Notes: generated from the letters alone by a model not told the origin. Shown: positions 17,236 to 25,052, numbered from the stretch's first letter. The stretch is DNA of 64,000 nucleotides from an uncultured Butyrivibrio sp. (GCF_947169445.1 NZ_CAMVPU010000002.1:135782-199781), one strand, 5' to 3'. Numbers and translations are program-made.

Positions 17236-18117
17236 ATGGAACTTGTAATATCAGGTGTTGAAAAGGATTATAGCGGATTTAAAGCGGTAGACAATGTCAA
17301 CCTTGAAATGAATAATGGAGTGTATGGTCTTCTGGGGGTAAATGGAGCAGGAAAGACTACACTTATGAGGATGATCTGCACACTAATACATCCAACAAAA
17401 GGTAAAATCTTCTGTGATGGAAAAGATATTTTTGAAATGGATGGAGAATACAGAAAGCTGCTGGGGTATCTTCCACAAGAATTTGGGTTTTATCCTGACT
17501 TTTCAGTATTTGACTATCTGAGGTATATTGCCTCAATCAAGGGCCTGTCATCTGCACTTGTAAGAAAGCGTATAAATGATGTTTTGCAGCAGGTTGGAAT
17601 GGAAAAAAGCAAAAACAAAAAAATGAAAAAGCTTTCTGGTGGAATGAAGAGAAGAGTCGGCATTGCTCAAGCTATGCTAAATGATCCTAAGATTTTAGTT
17701 TTGGACGAACCTACAGCAGGACTTGATCCAAATGAGAGGATACGATTTAGAAACTTAATAAGTAAACTGTCACAGGACAGATTGGTTCTTCTTTCAACGC
17801 ATATCGTTTTAGATATTGAAAGCGTGGCAAGTCAGATTTTTTTCATGAGAGATGGCAGAATTGAATTATCGGGAACGACAGATGAATTGCTTGAGGCTAC
17901 CCCGGCAAAGGCGTGGGAATGTACGCTGCCAACACGTGAAGCTGATAAAATACAAAATCGTTTTTGTGTTTCCAATCGCAGAGTAATACGTGGCGGAGTG
18001 GAATTACGCATAGTTTCGGAAGAAAGACCTTGCCCAGAGGTTCGTGAAGAAATAATGACTTTGGAAGATCTGTTCCTATATGAATTTGGAGAGAAAGCAG
18101 GTGACATAGATGGTTAG
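17236..18117 (+). CDS. ABC transporter ATP-binding protein
   Basis: A 293-residue ABC ATPase of the CcmA/BcrA export type. Walker A GVNGAGKTT at 34-42, Q-loop LPQEFGFYP, signature LSGGMKRR near 134-141, Walker B ILVLDEPTAGLDP near 155-167 and the switch His in LSTHIV. The last ~70 residues after the ATPase core are a divergent tail. It has a 1-base gap from the membrane gene and overlaps the permease gene by 8 bases, so the subunits are made together. It would power the permease downstream; the substrate is unknown. Confidence 0.95.
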   Translation: MELVISGVEKDYSGFKAVDNVNLEMNNGVYGLLGVNGAGKTTLMRMICTLIHPTKGKIFCDGKDIFEMDGEYRKLLGYLPQEFGFYPDFSVFDYLRYIASIKGLSSALVRKRINDVLQQVGMEKSKNKKMKKLSGGMKRRVGIAQAMLNDPKILVLDEPTAGLDPNERIRFRNLISKLSQDRLVLLSTHIVLDIESVASQIFFMRDGRIELSGTTDELLEATPAKAWECTLPTREADKIQNRFCVSNRRVIRGGVELRIVSEERPCPEVREEIMTLEDLFLYEFGEKAGDIDG

Positions 18118-19333
18118 ATTTGAGATTAAGAAAATCTTTTCAAGAGCCGGAGGTAAGCTTGCTCTTCTGCTTCTTTTTATAATATTGGTAATAGTTAGTG
18201 TTTTTGCTGTTAGATATGTGGATTACACAGATGAAAATGGAAATAATACTTATGGGTTTCAAGCCGTAAGATTGCTAAGAGATCGAAAAAGTGAATGGAG
18301 CGGATATCTTACAGAAGATGTATTTGCTACAGTCATAAAAGAAAATGCAGCCATTGAAGCTACTCCCGAAGCAAGGTCTAAGGATTTCCACGATAATAAT
18401 AAAGCGTATGCAAAGAAGCAAGGTTTTTCTGACATACGTGATATTATTAACAGTTCCCTCAGTTCTTTTAGGGAATACAATTACTATTTGATTGACGGTG
18501 CAAGCGTAGATGATTCTAAATATGTGTATCAGAGAAGAATTTCGACTCTTCGGGAGTGGCTTAATTCGGATGAAGCTAAAGACAGATATTCTGCCGATCA
18601 AAAAGCATTTTTTCTGGAAAAATATCAAGAGTTGGATACTCCTTTATACTACGAAGATGCAGATGGATGGAAAGCTTTGCTGGAATATTCGCAGACAATT
18701 ATAATGTTGACAATGTTAATCTTAAGCTTTCTTGTGTGTGGCATTTTTTCGGGAGAATATCAACTAAAGGCTGATGCAGTATTCTTTTCCACTGCTGAGG
18801 GCAGAAGAAAAGGAATCAGAGCCAAAATACTGGCAGGCCTTGTAATGATAACCATAGTATATTGGGGAATGGTAATTATATACTCGTTAGTAGTATTAGG
18901 CATTTTAGGTACAAGTGGTTGGAACTGTCCTATACAAACTAGCCTATATGGCTGGAAGAGCCTTTATAACATTACCTTTTTTGAGGACTATTTATTTACA
19001 ATCATAGGTGGATATATTGGTAATCTGGCTATTCTGTTTGCAGAAATGTTATTGTCAGTAATCACCAGATCTGCTGTTATTTCAATCACGTTTCCGTTTG
19101 TAATACTGTTTCTGCCATCATTTGTTGGGGGGATTGATAGTCTTTCAGAATTTCTAGGGCTTTTTCCAGATCAATTATTGCAGATAGGAGTGGCAGTCAG
19201 ACTATTTAATACATATGAAATTGGAAGTAAGGTTTTTGGCGCATTGCCAATCTTGTTTATCTCATACCCTATAATTATATGTCTTATGATACCTATTATT
19301 TATCAGATATATCGTAAATCAGAAATAAGATAA
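18110..19333 (+). CDS. ABC transporter permease
   Basis: A 407-residue permease. One N-terminal membrane segment (~16-36) is followed by a ~155-residue predicted extracytoplasmic region rich in charged residues, then about five membrane segments (~200-400) ending with a short basic tail. This ABC2-type layout, with a large first outside loop, is seen in exporters linked to lantibiotic or bacitracin resistance and in stress operons. It overlaps the ATPase gene by 8 bases and closes the sigma/ABC operon before a strong terminator. The substrate cannot be read from sequence. Confidence 0.88.
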   Translation: MVRFEIKKIFSRAGGKLALLLLFIILVIVSVFAVRYVDYTDENGNNTYGFQAVRLLRDRKSEWSGYLTEDVFATVIKENAAIEATPEARSKDFHDNNKAYAKKQGFSDIRDIINSSLSSFREYNYYLIDGASVDDSKYVYQRRISTLREWLNSDEAKDRYSADQKAFFLEKYQELDTPLYYEDADGWKALLEYSQTIIMLTMLILSFLVCGIFSGEYQLKADAVFFSTAEGRRKGIRAKILAGLVMITIVYWGMVIIYSLVVLGILGTSGWNCPIQTSLYGWKSLYNITFFEDYLFTIIGGYIGNLAILFAEMLLSVITRSAVISITFPFVILFLPSFVGGIDSLSEFLGLFPDQLLQIGVAVRLFNTYEIGSKVFGALPILFISYPIIICLMIPIIYQIYRKSEIR

Positions 19334-19343
19334 GTTATACACA

Positions 19344-19393
19344 AAAACGTCATCATATCTAATTTAGAGAGATATGATGGCGTTCATTTTTTT
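19344..19393. terminator. Bidirectional terminator
   Basis: AACGTCATCATATCT pairs with AGATATGATGGCGTT (one wobble), followed by T8. It closes the ABC operon on the plus strand and lies just beyond the end of the minus-strand fragment. Confidence 0.8.
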
Positions 19394-19397
19394 TGAG

Positions 19398-19700
19398 TTA
19401 TTTCTTCTTCCCTCTTCCTTTAGAAGGCTGCCTGATAAGAGGATTACGAGAAGCTTTTGTGACGATGTTCATTAAGGTTCTTGTCTCCTCAGGAGAAATC
19501 TTGGCAAAATTGATATCCAGTTTCTTTCCCCACTGAATAACTGTAGCCTTATCCACAATGGACATTTCATCATCTTCACTTTCTACAGCTGGTGAAGGTG
19601 TTGAATCAATGGCCTTCAGATTTTCAGCAAGTTCCTTTATTGATTCAATGTATTTATCTGCAATACTCTCTTCATCTCCCGTATATAAAACTGAGTATAC
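19398..19700 (-). pseudogene. C-terminal remnant of an unrecognised protein
   Basis: About 95 codons of apparently real coding sequence (acidic middle, then KATVIQWGKKLDINFAKISP and a lysine-rich tail SKGRGKKK). No ribosome site or convincing start is found; the frame runs into sequence that belongs to the oppositely oriented Abi_2 fragment at about 19690-19700. I do not recognise the protein. It seems to be the 3' end of a gene cut by a rearrangement. Confidence 0.45.
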
Positions 19701-20295
19701 AAAGAGAATGAATCTTAAGGGCAAGATTAATGCTGCTTTGGTTCGTGATTATAATAAGAGAAGTGTAGTAGCTCATTTCTTTAATAATGATATTACTATC
19801 CCTGTATGGGCCATTTTTGAAACTCTAACTCTCGGAGAATTTGGCACACTGTTTGATTGCGCATGCACAGATGTTAAGTTATATGTCTCAAACATTATGA
19901 AATTACCAACCAATTTGGATTCTGATGGTATGAATACCCAGTTCTTCATTTTTACGCTTAAAGATCTGAGAAATGCAATAGCTCATAACAACGTGATATT
20001 TGATACCAGATTCAAAACAGGTAAAATAGATCAGAGACTTGTAACACTACTGGAAAAAGAAGTTAGCATTTCTAATATCGATTTCAAATACATGGATGCA
20101 TATGTCATAATGATTACATATTTCCTGAGAAAAATGGGCGAGACTAAAACAGCATGTAAGCAGTTTGTAGCATCTTACCAGCAGCAGACTGAGTATTTGA
20201 GGAATGAGCTTCCTATCAATATCTATAATCAGGTAGTTGGAACACAGCACAGACCGAATATGACTGCGCTTTTGAACTTTATTAGCATTTCATAA
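19690..20295 (+). pseudogene. N-truncated Abi_2-family (abortive infection, HEPN) protein
   Basis: About 200 codons match the C-terminal two thirds of Abi_2 (AbiD/AbiF-like) proteins: IPVWAIFETLTLGEFGTLF, then LRNAIAHNN carrying the HEPN RNase motif Rx4H (R-NAIA-H). Family members are about 300 residues and begin with a domain that is absent here. The open frame extends upstream to 19558, but that part is antisense to the minus-strand fragment and has no coding look. No ribosome site precedes the Met at 19708. It is probably a dead defence gene, though the HEPN core is intact. Confidence 0.65.
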
Positions 20296-20300
20296 ATTTC

Positions 20301-20329
20301 TTGCATGGAGCGCCTAATAGTAGTATATT
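20301..20329 (+). promoter_or_regulatory. Promoter of a short non-coding transcript
   Basis: TTGCAT (20301-20306), 17-base spacer, TATATT (20324-20329), with no coding frame downstream before the terminator at 20372. Confidence 0.55.
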
Positions 20330-20335
20330 ATAGTT

Positions 20336-20400
20336 AAGAATTGCGGTGGACATCTTCGGATTACACCTGGAAGAACCTGATGCGTCGGGTTCTTTTTTTG
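20336..20400 (+). ncRNA. Candidate small RNA of ~63 bases
   Basis: From the promoter at 20301-20329, transcription would start near 20336 and end at a strong terminator (10-bp stem 20372-20393, T7). The body forms a second hairpin, GGTG..ATC-TTCG-GAT..CACC (20345-20367), with a UUCG tetraloop. No ORF or ribosome site lies inside. It matches no family I can name. Confidence 0.5.
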
Positions 20401-20420
20401 TGTCAAAAATCACAAGTATT

Positions 20421-20462
20421 CTGTTGGTTATATCATACGAATGAGGGTGATATAACCAACAG
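20421..20462. terminator. Perfect 15-bp inverted repeat beyond the NUDIX gene
   Basis: CTGTTGGTTATATCA (20421-20435) and its exact complement (20448-20462) enclose 12 bases. It sits just past the stop of the minus-strand NUDIX gene. The U-run on that strand begins about 10 bases late, so termination is likely but not textbook. Confidence 0.5.
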
Positions 20463-20487
20463 ACATTAAATTTCGCGAAACAAAGAG

Positions 20488-21030
20488 TTATTTATAAAAC
20501 TGAAATGCATATAATAAGCCCAACATAGAAACTCCGTCCTTGGTTTCATTATTTTTTAGCATCTCAAGTACTTGTTCTTTTGAGAGCCATTTTTTATATG
20601 CAACTTCATCAGTATCGAATAGCGAGCCTTCCGTATCTACTCGGGCCGCAAAGCAGTGGCACATACAGTCTGACATACCATTGGCAGGATTTTGAGAACA
20701 AAGAAAACTTACGTCTTTCAAAGAACAGCCGGTTTCTTCAATACATTCTCTTCTAGCAGCTTCTTCAGGGCTTTCGCCTTCTTCGATTTTACCTGCTGGG
20801 ATTTCCCATTCAAGTCTTCCAACAGTATATCTTCTGTGGCGAATAAGCAGTACTTCATCTTTTTCATTAAAAATCGTCACACAAACAGCTTCCTTTGGAT
20901 AATGCACCTGATGGTACTTTTCAATGATATAGCCACTTGGAAATTTTACCTTGTCAGCGTACAAACAAACAAAATCACTTTCATATATTACTTTTCTATC
21001 AAGCCTTTCAGGCATAATTATATTTTCCAT
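20488..21030 (-). CDS. NUDIX hydrolase, ADP-ribose pyrophosphatase-like
   Basis: A 180-residue NUDIX enzyme. The NUDIX box Gx5Ex7REUxEExGU spans residues 80-102 (Gly80, Glu86, Arg94-Glu95, Glu98-Glu99, Gly101), all metal-binding residues intact. The upstream EWEIPAGKIE and the region beyond the box (SQNPANGMSDCMCHCF) resemble ADP-sugar pyrophosphatases, which hydrolyse ADP-ribose to AMP and ribose phosphate. Length fits. It lies alone on the minus strand, with the HD-domain gene behind it about 85 bases away. Substrate is inferred, not shown. Confidence 0.88.
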   Translation of the reverse strand: MENIIMPERLDRKVIYESDFVCLYADKVKFPSGYIIEKYHQVHYPKEAVCVTIFNEKDEVLLIRHRRYTVGRLEWEIPAGKIEEGESPEEAARRECIEETGCSLKDVSFLCSQNPANGMSDCMCHCFAARVDTEGSLFDTDEVAYKKWLSKEQVLEMLKNNETKDGVSMLGLLYAFQFYK

Positions 21031-21115
21031 ATTGTCCTTTCAGATTTACTTTATCCTATAAATCCTACTAATTCTTTCACAGGTTCCTCAATCTATCACA
21101 TCAACAATCTTCATT

Positions 21116-21754
21116 TCAGTTACAGCTTACCGGTGGTTTCCAGGGCTTAGGGCAGAGAAGTGTAGTAATGCCTATATTCGGAAGAACATCATATATAGAA
21201 CATCCCATTCTCTCTTCAAACTCTTCTTTTATTTTGAAGGCAATCTCCCAGCCTGTTATGTAGCCTTCCATAATTCCGTATCGTCTTGTAACATCAACAA
21301 ATCTTTTTTCCAGAATTACAAAACCATAATCTGTGGCAAGCGAATCACAGAGCTGGATCAGTTTGTCATAATCATCAGGCTCACCACAATTTATTATGTA
21401 ATCTTTGATAGCCTTCTCATGTCCTGTTTCGGGCTCGTAGCTAAACTCATTCTGCATGCGAAGATAGGAATGTGTCATGCAAATTCTGGCTGCTTCATCC
21501 CATCCTTTTTTCATACAGTACTTATACCCTTCATATACGTGAGTAGGAATATCAACAAAACCGAATTTACATCTTCTTCCGATATCATGCAAAAGCCCGA
21601 ATATATAAGCTTTCTCTGAATCCATATCAGGGATCTTTTCAGCAATGTTCCGAGCTGCTATGCCAACATTTTTGGAGTGATCCACCCATGGTCCAGGATT
21701 CAGTTTTCTTGCTATTTCTAGCTCTTCCAGAGCTTCTTTGACACTTGGAAAAAT
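21116..21754 (-). CDS. HD-domain phosphohydrolase-like protein, apparent ATT start
   Basis: An HD-superfamily protein with the metal motif LLHDIGRR; members cleave phosphoester bonds, but this substrate is unknown. The first normal start codon is GTG at 21685, which gives 189 residues, has no ribosome site and begins in the middle of NPGPWVDHSKN, before the first metal-binding His. In the same frame 23 codons upstream, an ATT (21752-21754) lies 8 bases after a perfect AGGAGG (21763-21768) and gives 212 residues starting (I/M)FPSVKEALEELEIARKLNPGPW, which fits the family. I therefore place the start at ATT. It could be a rare real start or a mutated ATG. Confidence 0.75.
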   Translation of the reverse strand: MFPSVKEALEELEIARKLNPGPWVDHSKNVGIAARNIAEKIPDMDSEKAYIFGLLHDIGRRCKFGFVDIPTHVYEGYKYCMKKGWDEAARICMTHSYLRMQNEFSYEPETGHEKAIKDYIINCGEPDDYDKLIQLCDSLATDYGFVILEKRFVDVTRRYGIMEGYITGWEIAFKIKEEFEERMGCSIYDVLPNIGITTLLCPKPWKPPVSCN

Positions 21755-21820
21755 CTGTTTTACCTCCTTGTCTTGAATATATTCAGGCGCGCACTGAACT
21801 TATAACTATGTTATACTCAG

Positions 21821-21851
21821 ATTATAAAAGGTGACGATACGTAATCTTCAA
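21821..21851 (-). promoter_or_regulatory. Possible promoter of the HD-domain gene
   Basis: On the minus strand TTGAAG (21846-21851), 19 bases, TATAAT (21821-21826). It would give a leader containing the AGGAGG at 21763-21768. A plus-strand TATACT (21812-21817) overlaps the region, so the divergent MerR-type gene may share it. Confidence 0.35.
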
Positions 21852-21878
21852 GCACTTTTTTGACAATGGAGAAATTAT

Positions 21879-23099
21879 ATGAATAAAAAAGGCTATTATT
21901 CATCCGGACAATTTGCCAAAATGGCTCACGTATCGGTAAGAACTATAAGATTCTATGATCAGAAGGGGCTACTTGCGCCATCTTATACAACCGAATCAGG
22001 TGCAAGATTTTACACAGATTACGATTTTGCAATTTTGCAGCAGATATTGCTTTTAAAGTACCTGGGATTTTCTCTGGATGAGATAAAAGAAATACCAAAT
22101 GGTCAGGCTGATAATCATTTCATTCTGAATGCCCTTAAGATGCAGAAAAAACTGCTTTCAGAACGAATTGATGAGATGAAAAATGTTGAAGAAGGTGTAA
22201 ATGCCACCATCAAAGCCATAGAAAGCTCTTCTACTCCCGATTGGAAGCAGATGCTGGATCTGATCCACATGACTTCAATGGAGAACAACCTGAAGAGTCA
22301 ATATCAAAATGCAAGCAACATCTCTGCCAGGATAGAACTTCATAACAAATATTCAACAAATAAACAAAGATGGTTTAATTGGGTATTTCAGGAATGTGAT
22401 ATCTCTTCCGGGATGAATATTCTTGAGCTTGGTTGCGGTAATGGAGCACTATGGGCTGAGAACATTGGCGAATTATCCAAACAAATATATACAGATATTC
22501 AGATAACTCTTTCAGATATCTCTGTAGGGATACTGCATGATGCAAGACAGAATATAAGCTGTGCTGCATCAGCATATTCAAAAGAACTACGAAACATATC
22601 ATTTTCTTACAAAGCATTTGATCTTAATGATATACCATTTGAAGATAATTCTTTTGATCTAGTAATTGCGGGTCACGTCCTTTTTTATTGTGAGGATGTC
22701 CAACTTGCCTGTAAGAAAATAAGCAGAGTGCTAAAGCCTGGCGGAAGACTAGTCTGCAGCACATATAGCAGTAACCACATGAAAGAAATCAGAGAGCTGG
22801 TAAAAGAATTTGATGATAGAATAATGCTTTCCGGCAATGACTTATATAAAATATTTGGTTTGGAAAATGGAGCTGACATCCTGCATGAAGTATTTGGAAA
22901 AGTGGAGCTGAAGAAATACCAGGATGAGATAATCATTACTGACGCTGGTCCGTTAATAGATTATATTTTTTCATGCCAAGGCAATCAGAACCACTATCTT
23001 CTGAACAGATATGCAGAATTTAAGAATTATATTATGAAAAAGGTAAGTCATGAATTCCACATCACCAAGGATGCCGGGCTCTTTATTTCAATTAATTGA
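21879..23099 (+). CDS. MerR-type regulator fused to a SAM methyltransferase
   Basis: A 406-residue fusion. Residues 6-75 form a MerR winged helix (SSGQFAKMAHVSVRTIRFYDQKGLL, read in two parts, then LGFSLDEIKEI), followed by a dimerisation helix (~80-118). From ~165 a class I SAM-dependent methyltransferase begins, with motif I ELGCGNG at 183-189, an acidic motif II LSDIS, motif LVIAGHVLFYCED and LKPGGRLVCSTY. Fusions of this kind are known, and are thought to sense and methylate a small molecule, but the ligand is unknown. It is divergent from the HD-domain gene. Start ATG 21879 has only a weak GGAG. It is unlikely to be a simple metal-responsive MerR, as no metal-binding Cys are placed for it. 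Confidence 0.88.
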   Translation: MNKKGYYSSGQFAKMAHVSVRTIRFYDQKGLLAPSYTTESGARFYTDYDFAILQQILLLKYLGFSLDEIKEIPNGQADNHFILNALKMQKKLLSERIDEMKNVEEGVNATIKAIESSSTPDWKQMLDLIHMTSMENNLKSQYQNASNISARIELHNKYSTNKQRWFNWVFQECDISSGMNILELGCGNGALWAENIGELSKQIYTDIQITLSDISVGILHDARQNISCAASAYSKELRNISFSYKAFDLNDIPFEDNSFDLVIAGHVLFYCEDVQLACKKISRVLKPGGRLVCSTYSSNHMKEIRELVKEFDDRIMLSGNDLYKIFGLENGADILHEVFGKVELKKYQDEIIITDAGPLIDYIFSCQGNQNHYLLNRYAEFKNYIMKKVSHEFHITKDAGLFISIN

Positions 23100-23171
23100 A
23101 AAAGGCCACTTGCGATAGCAGGTATGGACCTGGGGGACGGAGTCAAGGGACCATTCCGGGTTTCAGACAAT

Positions 23172-23199
23172 GAAAAAAGGACATCCATTTGGATGTCCT
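23172..23199 (-). terminator. Terminator of tRNA-Gly copy 1 (minus strand)
   Basis: AGGACATCC / GGATGTCCT stem with ATTT loop; on the minus strand it is followed by T6. It lies 9 bases past the tRNA 3' end. Confidence 0.8.
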
Positions 23200-23207
23200 C
23201 ACTTTAG

Positions 23208-23280
23208 AGCGATAGACGGGGCTCGAACCCGCGGTCTCCACCTTGGCAAGGTGGCGCTTTACCAACTAAGCTACTATCGC
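23208..23280 (-). tRNA. tRNA-Gly (anticodon GCC), copy 1
   Basis: On the minus strand: acceptor GCGATAG / CTATCGC, discriminator T; anticodon stem CCACC/GGTGG with loop TTGCCAA gives anticodon GCC; T loop TTCGAGC. The 73 bases are identical to the copy at 24947-25019. CCA is not encoded. Confidence 0.95.
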
Positions 23281-23315
23281 ATATATGTAAAGTCGCTTGC
23301 GCGACAGCAAAATAG

Positions 23316-23344
23316 ATATTACACTAGTTTTAGTTGGATGTCAA
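23316..23344 (-). promoter_or_regulatory. Promoter of tRNA-Gly copy 1
   Basis: Minus strand TTGACA (23339-23344), 17-base spacer, TAATAT (23316-23321). Confidence 0.75.
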
Positions 23345-23382
23345 CAACTTTTTTAAAAAATATTTAAAAACAAGGAAATTAT

Positions 23383-24288
23383 ATGAAAGAACAGAGAAAA
23401 GCTCGGTATCACCTGCCGGGGCTGTTTGAATTCTACGAATTATATAAAGTTTTTCTGCCTCTTTTTACGGAACACAGAGAATATTTTTATGACTGGTGCG
23501 ACATCGGTTCTATCTACGGAGCACCTGCGGGCTGCATCTGGGGCGGAGGAAGAGTTGGCTTTGGAGATGAGGATCCAAAGAGGGTTGCAGAGTTGATTCA
23601 GCAGTATGGCATTTCTGCACGGCTCACCTTTAGTAATTCTCTTTTAGAGGATAAGCATCTTAGTGATAAAAAGTGTAATCAGCTATGTGCAATGTTTGAG
23701 AACTTGGGAGATGTCCAAAACGGTATCATCATATATGCAGATATCCTTCTTGATTACATAAAAAGAGAGTACCCAAAGTTTTATTTTGTTTCTTCCACAA
23801 CCAAGGTTTTAACTGATTTTGAGGAGCTTATTAAAGAACTTGACCGCAATGAATATCGCTATGTGGTCCCTGATTTCAGGCTTAACAAGGAGTTTACGCG
23901 ACTAAAGGCACTTTCAGATGCTCAGAAGAAAAAGGTAGAGTTTCTTTGTAATGAGTGCTGCTATTTTGGCTGTAATGACAGAAAAAGCTGCTACGAAAAT
24001 GTGAGTAGAAAAAGCCTTGGTCAGGACTGTGAGGATCATATATGTGTTTCTCCTACTTCTAAAAGAGGATATAGATTTTCGGATGCCATGAAAAATCCTG
24101 GTTTTATTGGAATAGATGACATACAAAATATCTATTTGCCATCAGGTTTTACCGAGTTCAAGATTGAGGGCAGGAGCCTTGGAAGTGCTGTAATACTTGA
24201 GTTTTTGCTTTATTATATGACAAAGCCCGAGTATCATCTGAAGGTGAGGGAAGAAATCTATTTGGATAACATGCTGGATTTGTTCTGA
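23383..24288 (+). CDS. Cys-rich protein with distant U32-peptidase-like features
   Basis: A 301-residue cytoplasmic protein I cannot firmly name. It reads as an alpha/beta protein with a Cys cluster C189, C192, C193, C197, C203, C216 and C221 in LCNECCYFGCNDRKSCY, followed by NVSRKSLG. Cys clusters preceded by NE and followed by an aromatic residue and R recall U32-family proteins, which bind iron-sulfur or metal there, and the FVSSTTKVLTDFEEL / VVPDF strands fit a TIM-barrel edge. The assignment is tentative. It sits alone between the two tRNA-Gly copies, with no clear ribosome site beyond AAGGAAAT, and 77 bases before the flavodoxin-fold gene. Confidence 0.55.
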   Translation: MKEQRKARYHLPGLFEFYELYKVFLPLFTEHREYFYDWCDIGSIYGAPAGCIWGGGRVGFGDEDPKRVAELIQQYGISARLTFSNSLLEDKHLSDKKCNQLCAMFENLGDVQNGIIIYADILLDYIKREYPKFYFVSSTTKVLTDFEELIKELDRNEYRYVVPDFRLNKEFTRLKALSDAQKKKVEFLCNECCYFGCNDRKSCYENVSRKSLGQDCEDHICVSPTSKRGYRFSDAMKNPGFIGIDDIQNIYLPSGFTEFKIEGRSLGSAVILEFLLYYMTKPEYHLKVREEIYLDNMLDLF

Positions 24289-24365
24289 TAATCCATGGTA
24301 AGCAGTGCGGTTTACATTAGTATCAGAAAAATATAAAGTGATTATTTTTACAGGAGCGTGACAAT

Positions 24366-24941
24366 ATGGCTGATAAGAACAATATTCTTTTTATAAATGC
24401 CTGTGTAAGAACTGGCTCAAGGACTAATCGTCTGGCCCGCAGAATAATGGACAGTATTGGTGGAACAATTATGGAAGTAAGACCAGCAGAGGTTGTTAAA
24501 CCAATAACTACTGAAGAGTTTTTAAGACTCCGAGACGAGGCTTCAATGAAAATGGATTTTTCAAGCAATGTCTTTGCTCCGGCACTTGCCTTTGCAGAGG
24601 CAGATGAGATTGTGGTTGCTGCGCCGTACTGGGATATGTCCTTTCCTGCGATCCTCAAGGCATATTTCGAGCAGATAAATGTTATAGGAGTTACCTTTAA
24701 GTATTCGGACAAAGGGATTCCGATAGGACTTTGCAGAGCCAAAAGGCTTACCTATGTAACAACTGCCGGAGGCCCGATCTTTTCAGACGAATATGGATTT
24801 GGTTATGTCAAAGCGCTCGCGCAGGGATTTTACGGAATAAAAGAGGTCTGTCTTGTTAAGGCCGAGGATTTGGATGTAATTGACGCTGACGTTGAGGGAA
24901 TATTGGAAAAAGCTTTTTCCGAGTGGAAAAATAGACAATAA
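24366..24941 (+). CDS. NAD(P)H-dependent oxidoreductase, flavodoxin-like fold
   Basis: A 191-residue flavodoxin_2 (AzoR/WrbA-like) protein. The FMN phosphate-binding start ILFINACVRTGSRTNRLA, the AAPYWDMSFPAILKAYFEQ flavin/dimer stretch and VTTAGGPI are all recognisable. Such enzymes pass electrons from NAD(P)H through FMN to quinones, azo compounds or nitro compounds. A GGAGCG lies before the ATG. Its stop codon is directly next to the T-run that ends the oppositely oriented tRNA-Gly, with no space between. Physiological substrate unknown. Confidence 0.88.
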   Translation: MADKNNILFINACVRTGSRTNRLARRIMDSIGGTIMEVRPAEVVKPITTEEFLRLRDEASMKMDFSSNVFAPALAFAEADEIVVAAPYWDMSFPAILKAYFEQINVIGVTFKYSDKGIPIGLCRAKRLTYVTTAGGPIFSDEYGFGYVKALAQGFYGIKEVCLVKAEDLDVIDADVEGILEKAFSEWKNRQ

Positions 24942-24966
24942 AAAAAAGCGATAGACGGGGCTCGAA
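24936..24966 (-). repeat. tRNA-Gly 3' end plus flank, possible attachment site (copy 2)
   Basis: Thirty of 31 bases equal 14951-14981; the only difference is an A for G just outside the tRNA. It covers the last 20 bases of the intact tRNA-Gly and ~11 bases beyond. See copy 1. Confidence 0.65.
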
Positions 24967-25019
24967 CCCGCGGTCTCCACCTTGGCAAGGTGGCGCTTTA
25001 CCAACTAAGCTACTATCGC
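24947..25019 (-). tRNA. tRNA-Gly (anticodon GCC), copy 2
   Basis: Identical over 73 bases to the copy at 23208-23280, same strand. An eight-base T-run follows the 3' end directly on the minus strand and may end transcription. Confidence 0.95.
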
Positions 25020-25052
25020 ATCTGTTGCCTTCGCTTTCGCGACAACAAAGTT

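Noticed and set aside
23125..23160. REP-like sequence with GGACC and GGGACGGAGTC
   Set aside because: Only one short copy and no partner arm; too weak to call a repeat element.
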